Shown in pieces: positions 30,297 through 41,807 of a stretch of DNA of 64,000 nt (its first letter is position 1; the number at the start of each line of letters is the position of its first letter). The stretch lies in the NCBI GenBank assembly GCA_037903355.1, contig JBAJFE010000004.1:1736001-1800000 (forward strand). The letters run 5' to 3'. Position numbers and translations under genes: made by a program. Below the pieces are notes generated by a model that worked only from the letters and a program-made list of their open reading frames with translations, was not told where the DNA came from and did not search any database. The DNA comes from Trichuris trichiura (Eukaryota; Nematoda; Enoplea; Trichinellida; Trichuridae).

Positions 30297-33200
30297 ATGC
30301 AATTACCGGTGAGCGCGCCGCAGGCATCTGTAAATCCGGGCAGCGGTTACAACGGGCCTCCGCCCAACGTTATGGTGCAATCTGCGACTCCTTCTGGTCA
30401 CTTGATCGCTGGTCCAGGTCATACGCCGCCTCAGCTTGGACAGCCTGGTCCTTCGCCCTGTGTTCCGGCTGGTATGCACCTGCCTCCTGAACACGGCGGG
30501 TATGATATTTCTCTATTACAATAGCTTGCTTATACAAATCCCCGAAGCTTAACTTGAAAATTATAACTTTACCGAAATATCCCTTTAACTCAGTAGGATG
30601 CGCGTGATTTTGCTCATGCGAAGTTCATAATACCTACACTGCGTGTAAAATGCCAGAAAACGCGATGCTTAGAGAAGAATGATCTTATCTAGCTCTGTTA
30701 AACAAAATATAGCTACATACTTTCTTATGGACCCGTGATACTGTAAAGTTTATAGCTTTGCTGAGCTTTGACATGACGTCACCAGTGCAAGATGCTTCAT
30801 GTGTTCTCACGTGATCATTCAAAGCTTGTAAGCTTAGTAAGTCAGGCAAAAATGTCTAAGACAAAGACGCTGCTGATGGAGCGGCTTACTGTAATGCTAT
30901 TGAATGGTCTCTTCCATGTTCGACCTAAGGGAAGCGCTGTAGCGTTTAGAAAAAAACAGTCACCATAATTTAGGTACATTTTTGTTTCGGTGAAGCATTT
31001 TACGTCTTTGAAATTCAACTGTTCGCGCAAGCGCAAAGTGATTTTCAGGTTCAGTCTGTTAGCGCGGCTTTCTGCCACTCCTTGACGGTATTTAAACTTT
31101 GCCTTTTGCGCAAGCAAGCTGCGCCGCCCGCGAAACTGCAGCAATAAAAAAGGACGCGAAGAACGAGATCAACAATTAATAGAGATAAGTCAATTAAAAT
31201 TCATTCCCGCCCCGCGTTGTGTTTATTTCAAAATTCGTAACTCGTCCTTACCTTTATCCAAAAGTCAATGTCCGCAATCGTGCGAAGACAGCCAAAAGGG
31301 ACGTTCGAAGGTTTTTTGCTGTTTTCTATAATCTCAGCTGGAAAGATAATTTCTGCTCGCACGCGAAGGCCTACGAAGTTCGTTTGCGTGCTTGACGATA
31401 TCTAAAGTCAACTTGTCAAATTGCGGGAGCGATAGAATGCTTGGGTTGCTGCTTACCTCGCCAAAAACTGCTCAAACGCGCTATTCCGTCTTGAAGTAGC
31501 GATACTGAGCACGGTTGTTTATGCTTAATAGGATGTTCAAGTTGGTTGTTACCGTAATTTGAAAATTTGAATCATCGTACGTTAGCGTAAGAGTATTCAG
31601 GTCCCTCGCAAAGCTTTGCAGTTTGCCCAACGTACTTTTTCTTCTTCTACTAATTTATCGCTGATGGGTGAATTGAGCTGCCTTACGTTCATTCGAAAAG
31701 GTTTCCCGCGCAATGCCATCAAAAAAAACTTTTTCTAGGCCTCGGGGATTACCGCCTTCATTTAATTTGGACTACAAAATTTTTGAAATGAATCGTCGCC
31801 TTCAGCAAAGAAGTGACGTAAGTCCATTTTATCTTTTGGAAGAAATACGTTTTTTTAAAAATGTTCCATTATCGTCAAGTTCAATAATTTCTTAGGATCC
31901 GGACAACGCCTCGCTTTGGTGGGATGCGTTCGCCAGCGAGTTTTTCGAAGACGACGCAACCCTTAGCTTGTCCTTTTGCCTTGAGGACGGCCCGAAGCGA
32001 TATAGTATGTATCGCAGCGCGCTATTGTTGCTTGGTGTTGTACCATTTGCTTTTTTCAGCGATTGGCCGCAATTTAATTCCGCGATACTTTCGAAGTATA
32101 TTCGAAGGTGGCGTCATAGAATTGTATTACATAACCAGGTGTACTCGCGAGACGTTCCATCAACCGAGCAACGCGGTCATTCTAGACTGCGAGCACACCT
32201 CAATGGTTACGCAACATTGCAAGCCATTTATGACAAGCGTAAGTTGTAGTTTTCCTTGCCTGTCGTAATATCATTGATGGTAATAGCTTTTTTTTAAAAA
32301 AACAAATTTCAGGTGCAAACAGATGGTCGCCTGTTGTGCGAGTTTGCTTTTTCGCCGGTGCCTGGCCACGTTGTGGACGACTTTATACCTCGTATACGCA
32401 CCTGGCACTTTCTGATACGAACGCACAATGAGTACATCCCACGGTGTATACTTTCGGTTAGCGTTCAGTGTGTGTCGACAGGTCGACTAGATTGACTGCT
32501 TTTTTTTGATGTTTCAGCCGGAACCCGGCTTTCTGGAACAGTTGTCAAAGAATTTCACTCGGCAAGGTTTAACCAATGTCACTTTGAACTATTTAAGAGT
32601 ACGTTGCCTGTTATGCTATCGGTCGCATTGAGCATTTTTTAAAATGTCTTTCAGCTATGCGTCATTTTGGAACCAATGCAAGAGCTGATGGCTCTTCAAA
32701 AGTCCTGTAGCATCAGTCCCAGGGATTGCTTGAAGAGCTTCATGTTCCAAAAGTGGCAAGCTCACAATGTTGTTCAACAACACAGTATGCATTACGGTCA
32801 TTTGGGTGGTAGCCGGCCGTCGCGTTTTACGATGTTTTCAAACTGTAGCTGACGATGTCGATTTTAGAATTTCCCGGGGGACCTCCCGCGGCCATTAGTC
32901 AACCAATGATGCCTCCCGAAGGTTAGTTACCACGTTGGGCATCGTAGACTGTTGAAGCAGACATGTTCAATTGTAGACGCGCCAAGACCGACCTCAAAAA
33001 GGAGAAAGCGAAAAGGCTCGAGCGGTGGAGCTAACGCCTCGTCTGGCGGAGGAAAGAAGAAGGCAGCCGCTTCTCCCGCACCGGCGTCCGCCAACTTCCC
33101 CGTCACCACTCATGTTGTAAATCTCCCTTTGTTTACGCGCGGTAGTATCGATGGCTGACGTTGTTTTTTGTTCGTTCAGGATGTTATGGTTGTAAGCGAA

Positions 33201-33634
33201 CCTTCAATGATGGGCGGAGAGTTTGGCGACGAAGATGAACGACTGATATCGCGATTAGAGAATACGCAATTTGATCCTTCCACGTCAGCAACACCGTCCA
33301 GTATGCCGGCGCCCGTTCCTATGGGTTCCTCCGTATCAAGTGCTCAAGAGCATCCAGGTGCTTTGGCTGCCAAGAATTGACCAAGGCTAAAGCAAAATTT
33401 CCTAATTATTGATGCTCAGGCCGATTCGAGATGCAAAGCAGCTGGTCGGCTACTCCCTGTGTACCTGCCCAGGCGCCCTCGGGTGGCGGTACGAGCTTGA
33501 GTTCCGACTTGCCGCTCGATTATGTGCCAAACGTTCCCAACGGCGATGAAAGTGGAGGTCGCTCTGCGAGCTCACCTCCTCTATCGATCGCTTCTGCTTC
33601 CTCCAGGAGCGTTTGCAATGCTAGTACGTTTTAG
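30297..33634 (+). CDS. LDB1: LIM-domain-binding protein (LDB1/Chip/CLIM)
   Basis: Exons: (30227 or 30297)-30499, 31739-31817, 31896-32004, 32060-32238, 32313-32456 (or to 32471), 32518-32598, 32655-32808, 32868-32921, 32977-33116, 33180-33357 and 33420-33634. All phases close; at least 511 aa. Diagnostic segments are the dimerisation core (FCLEDGPKRYTIGRNLIPRYF), a VTQHCKPF block, NYLRLCVILEPMQEL and SPRDCLK, then the basic nuclear signal SKRRKRKG and the LIM-interaction segment DVMVVSEPSMMGGEFGDEDE ahead of RLENTQFD. LDB proteins dimerise and bridge LIM-homeodomain and GATA/bHLH complexes on enhancers. A Gly/Pro-rich N-terminus precedes the core. The exact start is uncertain: the first exon stays open upstream to an AG at 30225-30226, so an earlier exon may exist. 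The exon 5 donor is also ambiguous. Confidence 0.94.
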
Positions 33635-34045
33635 TCGATTCAATCGACTAACCTGTTTATTCAAGATCGACTGCTCATTCACAAATTTATAGTGTTTTTC
33701 ACTTTTGTTTACTACGGCCGTCGCCATATTTCACTCCTCGTTGGTCCCTGTTGGTCGCCGTCGTTCTTTGTCTCGTGGTATTCGAGATCGTTCAATGCAA
33801 AAATTAGAAAATACCCCTTTTTTTTCTTACCGATAAGTGTCAAGTTAAGCTTTACTTGTTGTCGTTGCAATTCCCAAAATACTTATGCAAAATTCGTGCA
33901 ACTTGTCACAAAGCTACCGAGTAAATATTTTACGTACAACCTCTTCTTACGAAGTTGGTTTTATTGACCTCAAAAAAAATTAATGCTGTTCTTCCTCGGC
34001 TCTCGCGTGCATGAAACGCGAACTTCACCGTTCGGTTGTTCAGCT

Positions 34046-34051
34046 AATAAA
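34046..34051 (+). other. Likely LDB1 polyadenylation signal
   Basis: A canonical AATAAA lies about 410 bp after the LDB1 stop and before the convergent gene that ends at 34159. It is the only canonical signal I noticed in that interval. Confidence 0.5.
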
Positions 34052-34158
34052 GAACGTCAGTTGTAGTAGTAGTCTGGAAGATAATGAAGTACGTAGTACG
34101 TTCGTACGTAGTTACGGTAAGGCAATGAAAATCAGGGACTATGAAATACGCTGGTAAT

Positions 34159-34866
34159 CTAATTGAAAAAACTGAGCCGTCCCTTTTTTACGGTTGGAGG
34201 TTTCTTTGGAGGCTCCTTTCGCTCCAGTTGTTTTGCAATTTTATCAGCGGAAGGAAGAGACGCTTCCGAACCTGTGCTGACGATGCTCGAGTCGGATTTG
34301 CTCTTTTTTTCCGCTTTTGGCTTTGGAGGTTCGGCTTCTTTAAGCAGCTTTTCGAAATTCTTCACCAACTCCTTGTGCTGTTGGGTTATTTGTTCCTTCG
34401 ACATTCCCGGGTTGAGGTCGCCGGTAAAGTATTTAGGTATTGTCACTTCTTCGCAACCTGGCGGAAGGTCAACGTCAACCAGCTCAACTTTGTGAAGAGA
34501 CTCGATTGGTATTCCTTTTTTTGTCGCTATTTGAGCAAGCGTTTTACTTGGCTCTTCCCCAATGGTGGAGCTTTTTCGTTTCGCTGTTGTCTGCGCAGTC
34601 TGATCACACTTTTTTCCCGAACTGTCCTCCTTCATGTTGGCTTTCTCATTTGCTTGACTTTTAGCCAAACGCTCAGCACCTCCACTGTGCGTTACAGAAA
34701 ATATGTGTCCTATGGCGGCTACTGGTGCGCAATTTCGGCTAACCTTTTTTCCCGAATCATCGTGTTTCCTAAATAAGCACCTAATGCAGACGGTACGTTT
34801 ATTTTTGATTTGCAACTTTAAATTTCCCACCCCGTTCGCTTTAAACGTCCGCCATAAGCGCTGCAT
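34159..34866 (-). CDS. Lysine-rich protein of unknown function
   Basis: A single open frame of 235 codons on the minus strand. The first 25 residues are basic and amphipathic (RLWRTFKANG, then a KLQIKNKR run), which could be a mitochondrial presequence. A Lys/Ser-rich middle is followed by a more conserved-looking segment (VELVDVDLPPGCEEVTIPKY and IPKYFTGDLNPGM) and a helical stretch KELVKNFEKLLKEAEPPK. The C-terminus is again Lys/Pro-rich. I do not recognise the family. No splice-site pair improves the frame. It is divergent from the gene starting at 34950, only 83 bp away, and convergent with LDB1. That compact setting and its length support a real gene. Confidence 0.6.
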   Translation of the reverse strand: MQRLWRTFKANGVGNLKLQIKNKRTVCIRCLFRKHDDSGKKVSRNCAPVAAIGHIFSVTHSGGAERLAKSQANEKANMKEDSSGKKCDQTAQTTAKRKSSTIGEEPSKTLAQIATKKGIPIESLHKVELVDVDLPPGCEEVTIPKYFTGDLNPGMSKEQITQQHKELVKNFEKLLKEAEPPKPKAEKKSKSDSSIVSTGSEASLPSADKIAKQLERKEPPKKPPTVKKGRLSFFN

Positions 34867-34949
34867 AATTCCAAACCAACGGCAGAGTTGTTAGAAACGA
34901 AGGATACTGTAATAGTCCAATAACCAATGACTTTGGGATATGAACAATT
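34867..34949. promoter_or_regulatory. Candidate bidirectional promoter
   Basis: Only 83 bp separate the start codons of the two divergent genes at 34159-34866 (minus) and 34950-35810 (plus), so their 5' untranslated regions and core promoters must lie here or overlap the coding sequences. No TATA or other named motif is evident. Confidence 0.4.
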
Positions 34950-35810
34950 ATGAAGTTCAAGAAAGCATTGTATAGATCGATAATAAAGCGTAAAAAAGGC
35001 GTTGCTCCTCCTAAGCCTACGACCGCATCTTTTCCAATCAACGAGAATGGGAAGCCTCTTACGTCAACAATAAGCAGCACGACTGCCAAGGATTTAGTAA
35101 GTGAACGAAGATCTCCGTTTGTTGCGCAGTTCGACAGCACACCTATTCTTGCTCATTCCTTCAGGTGCGTATGCAAAGCAAAACATAGCATTTAAGTCGT
35201 TTTCTCATTGGTTAGTTTAAAGTCTGTTTCGCTATTTGATTTCTCTCTCTTTCGATGCTGCTTGCGTAGCGCAAGGATTTCTTAGTATTTTGCGACCCTA
35301 CAATTATTAAATTGCGAAAAAAATTCAGAATAGCATTAGTTTATTATTTCTGTCCGTCAAAGTCTCTGCAAATCGGAGAGATTAGAGTAAGCAAGCGCGT
35401 TTTTTAAAATACGTGATATTCAGGTTGGAGCTGCAGTAAGAGAGAAATTAAATTGGAGCGCCAACTTTGTAAACGAATTTCCGCTACCAACGGTAAAACC
35501 GCCGAAAAGCGGCTGTACTTTTTTCAGTTCCTGTACTATCAGCAAGGAAGAATCTTCCACGCACTCGGTATCTTTGAGAAGTCCGGCGGGAAGTGCATCT
35601 GCGTCGCCGCGGTCGTCCGCTTTCGTACGTCGATCACGTAAAAAAACAGAAAACAGCGTATACGCAGTGCCAATTACGCAACAATGGCAAAGTTTATGTC
35701 TTCCATTTTATGCAAAGTTGCTGTTCTTTTCAATCATATGTTTATTCGCGTACGTTATGAGAAGGAAGCTTTTGGCTATGCAAGAACACGCAAATTTTAA
35801 GTGGAAATAA
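34950..35810 (+). CDS. Predicted tail-anchored membrane protein, unknown family
   Basis: Two exons, 34950-35168 and 35424-35810 (donor TGC|GTATGC, acceptor ATTCAG|GTT, phase 0), encode 201 aa. The N-terminus is very basic (MKFKKALYRSIIKRKKG). The middle is Ser/Thr/Pro-rich, with an SR-like stretch ending RRSRKK. One hydrophobic segment (FYAKLLFFSIICLFAYVM) sits about 20 residues from the C-terminus and is followed by basic residues. That is the layout of a tail-anchored or single-pass ER or nuclear-envelope protein with most of its mass in the cytosol or nucleoplasm. I do not recognise the family. An AATAAA signal overlaps the stop codon (35806-35811), suggesting a very short 3' untranslated region. 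Confidence 0.65.
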
Positions 35811-36239
35811 AGCGCGCATTATTAATGGCCAAATTAAAAATCTGCACAACACTAAAATTTACATCGCAGCTTGAGCCTGACCTATTGGGCTCACCAATTC
35901 TTCTGCAGCAGAAGGTAATATCGAGTTAAATACATTGGAATACAAAACATTCTGGCGGCAAGTTGTACTGGACCTCAGCGTGCTTGTAAAGACGCATTGC
36001 TTTTCGATGAGTATACTGTTCAACATGCCGACTGTTTTGCCAAAACCTGTATCTACATTTGCTAGCACTTTAAAGCCTTTAAGATAAGAAATTCATCTAC
36101 TTTGCCGAATTATGTTGTTAAGAATAAGCGCCAGTGGAACGAATCAATTATAGCAAAATCGTTTAAATGTTTTCCAGCCTTTTTCAGCTCAAAACTTTTC
36201 CGTAATTTGAAAGCTTCGGCTCTTGTCAGTTACGCGCCT

Positions 36240-36390
36240 CTCCTGTTCCACCCTTTCCGAAACTTAAGCCTAAACGTAAGACTTATAATTTAGTTTAAGC
36301 TTAAATGAGAGCAGAACACGATACCGGCACGCCAAGTACTATTGGCAGACAAAGATGGCCGCATACTTAATAGAAAGGAACCTGCTTTTC
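36240..36390. repeat. Dispersed repeat fragment (TAAGCCTAA / GAACCTGC family)
   Basis: It begins CTTAAGCCTAAACGTAAG and ends near AAAGGAACCTGCTTTT. A similar arrangement occurs at 37005-37137, 42620-42700, 45670-45760 and 48600-48672. Boundaries are approximate. Confidence 0.45.
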
Positions 36391-36590
36391 TTTTAAATTT
36401 AAATGCTTCGTACAGAGTAAGACTAATGCTTATCACAGCATACAGGACTACTTTTACCGAAAACTGTAAATATTGAGCCTATTAATTCTATTCAAGCAGC
36501 CAACATTTTAAATGGACAACGCGTTGTCAATAATTCTGAATGTTCGACTTGAATGCAAAGGCAGAAAGTAAAAAAAGCAGAAATAAGTGA

Positions 36591-38398
36591 CTAGAATTTC
36601 CACCAAGGTTTTTTCTGTTTTCGCGGTTTCACATCCATACAGCGCTTGGTCAAACTGGTTTTGCAACACTTATCCTCATAGAAGCAGTCGCTGTCTCCGT
36701 TGCAAAGCTTGAGATTTTCAAACGGTTTGTCGTCTGTTGTTTTATTCGGGCATTTTCCCAGCCGCGGGCCGCCTCCTTAAAAAAGTACGAAAAATGTCAA
36801 GTTGAATGCAACAGCGCAAAATAAGCTTGTTTAGGAAAATTATATGCTAAAATGTTTTTCACCGCGACTGGAAAAAACTACATGTCATTCTTAGGCGAAA
36901 CATTGAATGAAGTACAAGCGTTCAAAGAGTAACATCTTAAATATTAGCCACCTATTGTCTTACTGCATGCTCGTCGGCCATCTTGCTCAGCCCTTAGAGA
37001 AGCTTAGGCCTAAACATATGGCTTATGTTATGGTTTAGGTTTAGTTAAGGGCAGATAGAAATTATAATGTTCTCTAGTAAGCGCAAAATTGGATGATAGG
37101 CATGTTCGCCAGAAAAGAACCTGCATTTCTTAAACGGTGAGGCTACCAAGAGACGACATCCAAAATAGCGCTATACGCTTTCGCACGAAGGCGTAAGAAT
37201 CTATAACGGGCGCGTATGTCCTCATGTCTATCGTAAGGAAGTAAAATGCTTAGCGAAAAAAGCTTTCGGGACGCGAATGAGGTTTTCAATCGCTGCCATT
37301 TTTCTGAGAACTAAACAACCGATATGCAAATGAATGAAGCAATGTACCCATTCGAGCTTTTGGAATGACGCACGTTATCAGACTTCTAAAATGGCAACAT
37401 TTTTCCTTTGCAGGACAATTCTTGTCGTTTTCGCATTCCCTCACAGTGACATTCAATCTTGTGGTTGACGGACAGAAGCCTTCCTTCGCTTTTGCTAAAA
37501 AAGTTGATTATCTCTTAAACGATTTCGCGCGAAGCGTTCAAGATATCCTACGTGCTGCAACACCCTTTGCGATACACCGTTGTTCGCAGCACAGTCCTTT
37601 GGCGGGACAATCTTGGTCAGCCTTGCAGTTAACAGGAATTTTCCTTTCCTCGGCAGTGAGCATTTCGCAAACGCCAACCTTTGCATCTTTTACGTCCTCT
37701 AAAATTCACTGTAATCAATTTCCTACGTCATAAGTTTCTATCCATATATTTGATTGAAAATGTGATACTTGCAACGGGCGTATAGGTTTTCAATTCACAG
37801 AGTTACGAAGTGCTCGTTTTATTAAAAAATGGCGATGCCGTCAGGATTTAAGAAACATTCTCTGAATACTTTCCTTACGTTTCCTTATTCTTGAGAATGT
37901 ACTACCGCCATTTTTCGATAGCTTCATTGTATTAAATAGAATTAAACGTTACCGTAATGCTTCCACGACCTTAAGCACTTGACAATTGCACCCGATTGGC
38001 AACATCTTTCTTCCTTAGCGCAATTGTCGTCAGTTTTGCACAAATACTGGGAAACTTGTCCGTAATTGTCGTCCGGTGGGCAATACAGGTCGTGCATCGC
38101 AGCTAAAACAGTTGCATTTTCAAATGAACAAAATAGCAATGTTACTGGTCTAAGTAAAATTCATACTAAGAGTTCTAGAAAACAGCGACGAAAGTATCGG
38201 GAGAAATGACTCCTTAAGAGCGCTGAGAAAATGAAAAAAACTACAGTTTATTAAGTTAAGCTACAAAAGGCGGTATAATCTTACCGTAAGCAAGAAAAAC
38301 TTTTTTTAGAGTCCATTCCGACTTCACTCACCTTTACTGGTGCTTAATATTCCGATGCTTAGCAGCAGCAAGAAAGGGAACATTAACGATACCTCCAT
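36591..38398 (-). CDS. Secreted protein with four six-cysteine WAP-like repeats
   Basis: Five exons in transcript order: 38398-38332, 38102-37953, 37698-37564, 37494-37348 and 36775-36591. All introns are phase 1, giving 227 aa. Exon 1 is a signal peptide (MEVSLMFPFLLLLSIGILST). Each later exon encodes one whey-acidic-protein-like domain, recognised by the CP/C-x(n)-C-x5-C-x5-CC spacing (for example KTDDNCAKEERCC and KADQDCPAKGLCC). Each repeat has six cysteines instead of the usual eight. The missing pair matches canonical C2 and C7, which bond to each other in elafin-type WAP domains. One-exon-one-domain with uniform phase 1 is typical of domain shuffling. Such proteins are often extracellular protease inhibitors or antimicrobials; function here is inferred. 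The C-terminus is basic (KPRKQKKPWWKF). Confidence 0.85.
37005..37137. repeat. Dispersed repeat fragment (TAGGCCTAA / GAACCTGCATTTCTTAA)
   Basis: It sits in the last intron of the WAP-like gene. It contains AAGCTTAGGCCTAAACATA and ends with AGAACCTGCATTTCTTAAACGG, which is the reverse complement of the word at 10467-10483. It belongs to the same dispersed family as the 48403-48672 element, by core only. Confidence 0.5.
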
Positions 38399-39463
38399 GC
38401 TGTCTGTTTGGGGATCACTTGTACCATTGTCATTTATTTATAAGCAGCCGATGCGTATAAGCAAACACGAGTAGAGCAACGTAAGCCGAAGAGCTCAAAA
38501 GGCAGCGTTTGCGTTGCGTTGCAGATTTTCCGATCGCGCTTGAAAAGTGCGCAACTTCAGTTTATAAGCATAAAAGCAATACAAAGCTCAATAACACTAA
38601 AGACCGCAGTGGCCATTCTTCGTAACCTGCGTGAACTCCGTCCTATCAGTACTCGATGCGAGTTGAACGGCCATTCTTAATAAGAGCTGAATGAATATGA
38701 CGTCAGCTTCAAATAACTGAGCCCTATAAGTTCTCTAAGAGCTTTATGAATGAACGATTTGTACGCGTCTATCTCTTGCTTACTCTGCGTTTCTAATTCT
38801 AAACTACCGTGCATTTATTTATCGCGAAGGCAGAACTCTAAAGTTCTGACTTTGTATGCAAATTCCTTTCCCATTCTCTTTTTATTGATTCATAAATTTC
38901 AATGACAGAGCATGTGACGAAAACGTTCCAACAAGATGAAGCCTTTAATTTAATACAGCAGCCGGGTAAAAATACGAAAAACAATGGATAACTAATGCAA
39001 AGCAAGCTTGCGTGGGCGTATAATCTTGCAGCGTACGCTAAGTAAATGCTACGCGTATACAATTGCGATCGCGTCCATTGTTCTTCTGAGTAACATCCCG
39101 CGCGGAATTCTATTGATAATGAACTACGTTGCTTATCTCAATACTTTTTATAATCACATTCCTTCAACAGGCGGATGGAAAAGTCAATTAAGCTTAAAAT
39201 GGAACTGCAATTCGTCCGCTTGTTCTGCATTGCAAATAACTTTGGTACAAAAATGTTTACATGTCGTTCGAGAAAGGCATTGCAACTGATCTACTTAACC
39301 TGATAAGCTAAACGTATGCAACTAAATTCTGATGTCGAAAAGAAGGGTGCAAACTGTGGGATAAAAATAAATAAAGAAAAACAATTCTGTTCCACCGAGT
39401 CTGCCATAAGCTTATTCGGTTTGTTGACTTGTCAACAAAACCGAGTGTCGACGGAATTGAAAT
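38399..39463. other. No gene recognised
   Basis: Upstream of the WAP-like gene, so it holds that promoter. A plus-strand frame at 39008-39289 contains a hydrophobic stretch but shows no family match. A perfect short hairpin GTTGAC-TT-GTCAAC lies at 39422-39435. Confidence 0.45.
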
Positions 39464-39765
39464 ATTAAAACATATTCTCGAAGATACGATCTCTTGGTAC
39501 GGGACAGCATGTTTTCATAATGAGATATCTTTATTACGGAGTGAGTCACGTTAAATGTGCAATAAAATCTTGATCTCTGGAGCTTTCGAGTCACTCGAGA
39601 CCCGTCTTTAACGGTCTTAAATTATGAATATTCATAATTCATAATTTAAGATCGCTAAGACGGACCTCGAGTGACCCGAAAGCTCCGGAGTTCAAAATTT
39701 TATTGCACATTAAAGGTGACTCACTCCGTAATAAAGATATTTCATTATGAAAATTAAAACATATT
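39464..39765. mobile_element. Long palindromic fold-back element
   Basis: An imperfect palindrome has arms of about 120 bp (39512-39630 and 39633-39752) centred near 39631. The outer arm begins TTTTCATAATGA and the inner arms read CTTAAATTATGAAT / ATTCATAATTTAAG. The whole is bracketed by a 13-bp direct repeat ATTAAAACATATT at 39464-39476 and 39753-39765, which may be a target duplication or a coincidence of AT-rich sequence. The only frames crossing it are the reverse-strand shadows of its arms. Most likely a non-autonomous DNA transposon (MITE or foldback). Confidence 0.75.
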
Positions 39766-40308
39766 GTCTTTAAGGCTTCGGAAAAAAATAGCTCGCAATA
39801 GAGATGGTCAAAAACAGGAAAGGCGCATGCATTACAGTACAAGTTGGCATGAAATGCAAGTGCAGACGTTCTCGCGCCTGGAAATAAAATCCGTATATGA
39901 AAAAAGTGCATATAAGCCTTATCTCTGTTCCAGTTATCGATTGCAACTTTTCTTGCGGACTCAAAAGGCCCCAAAAGCAACAAGGTAATAATTCCGCCTG
40001 TTTTGAAAAAAAGCTTAGCGTCAATCAACTACTGGACAAATGCAAAACATTATATTGAAAATTTTTGACGCATTCTCCGCTTAACGCTTTTACGTTCTAT
40101 GATTCATCACTATACACTGTTGTTCACGTTTACGTCGTTCGGAAACACGATTTCATCACTGCAACGTTTACATTGACTTTACGCGCGATCATTTGACGAT
40201 CTTTAGTCAATTCTGAGCAAGCGGATTGTTTAAACAGAAGGATATGGTATTAAAGAGACTAAACAGAGCTCAATGCTTCCCGGCATTATCAACCGCTGAA
40301 CAGCATCA

Positions 40309-41807
40309 ATGGAGATGCTTCAAATCATCATTCCCGTACTCTTTTGCTTGGTATGTGCTTTTCCAAATTTAAATTAACGTGAATTCATTTTTGGCTCTAC
40401 TAAGTTCGTCCAAAAATCATTTAAACTACAACAGCATAGAGAACTTGCTGAAGAACTGCAAATGACAGCAGCTCTTCAGTTTTCTAACTCTATTTGTAAA
40501 AAGATTTAAAATTCTCCCTCTCTCATTGTCTATTACTGCTTGGAGGTATAGTCCTTTTAAGGAAACGAGCTTCACCGAAGCTCTTTATTCAATTATACAG
40601 TAAAAAGAAAACTTAGAAAAAATACGCCACTGTCTGATAAGGAGAATTAGCGATAAGATACGTTTGAGGTCGTGTGTAGATTTTAAAAGGGAATTTACAA
40701 GGAAACGCTGGAAAAAAGAATGAACTGTTTACGAAGCATTTACATACTGTCTTTACTAATCTATCTAGCAGAGAACTTGCGACATAAGCGTAAACTTTAA
40801 AATAATAAAAGGGATACCACTTTTGCTGGGGCAAACTTAAAGATTTTTTGTCGTCTTGACAATTGCAAACTCCTAGAAAAAGTTTCAAGCTGATACTGCC
40901 AGTAAAACGCCCAATGCAAAATCCCATCTCACAACAGGCAGCAATTAGATATAATCGATTAAAAAAATCTGCGGGTTAACTGAGCTTCTGTAAACAACAA
41001 TATTTAAGCTCGCTTAAGCCTATACGCCATGGCCCATACGAGAACCTAACGAAAATGGGTACGCCTAATGAGGCTGCCATCGCTTGTTCTTTTTTTAATC
41101 TTCAATTCCTACAGCCGGCATACTATGAAGGCCGAATAATGAGCATGGACGAAAACAGTATGCGACTATGGGAAATGCAAGGCGCAAACGACGTAGCATT
41201 TAAGCTTAGCACATTTATGAATAGTACCACCGCGCTGAAGATGACAAAGCTTTTGAATGCCACTCGAAGTGCCAACTTTGAAATGACGTACAAGTTCTTG
41301 GCCCAACCAACAGTCTGCGACAACTACGGCGACGTAAGTACCTTTCCTACCCATTACTGGCAGATAAGACAATAAGTTATCGGCAAAAATGAGGTTTATT
41401 CAAACGCTATGTCATCGGTTCAAATAATCTAACCTGAAAATCACATAGACGACAAAAGATTTTAAAAAAATGCAATAACATTTGGCCAAGGTTTATTCGT
41501 TTCAGCTATTAACGGTTCACGTGATGAACAACAAGTTGTGCCCGCTCGATCCCTCAATGCCGCAAATAAAATGCAGAGTGGGCTGCACTCCCTCAACCGA
41601 TATATACTATGTGGTATGTAAAAACCCGAAGACGAACAGAATTGATTTCAGATATCCTTGAAAATATATCTATTTGAAATACAAGTTTACGCGCAAAACG
41701 ATTTTGTGGGCATTGAGCTACCAGCGTCAAATTTGCATACTGTCGCAACAAAGAAAAAGCAGGTTTGCTTCGCCAAGCATTGGCGCTTCAACAAACAAGC
41801 GAAATAG
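40309..41807 (+). CDS. Small secreted protein, possibly ML (MD-2-related lipid-recognition)-like
   Basis: Four exons, 40309-40350, 41115-41333, 41506-41613 and 41652-41807, all phase 0, encode 174 aa. The first exon is just a signal peptide core (MEMLQIIIPVLFCL). The acceptor of exon 2 follows a strong pyrimidine tract. The mature chain has N-glycosylation sequons (NST, NAT) and five cysteines (VCDNYGD, LCPLDP, IKCRVGC, QVCFAKHW). The spacing of a CPL motif, a following hydrophobic strand (IYYVISLKIY) and a terminal VCF strand is reminiscent of ML-domain lipid-binding proteins such as NPC2, but this is weak. Otherwise I do not recognise it. The lack of in-frame stops over four phase-matched exons supports a real gene. 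Confidence 0.6.

Noticed and set aside
39008..39289. Plus-strand frame with a hydrophobic stretch, reminiscent of a receptor fragment
   Set aside because: No conserved residues, no flanking exons with matching phase.
39639..40028. Minus-strand frames of 84 and 129 codons
   Set aside because: They run into the arm of the palindrome and have no family resemblance or splice support.
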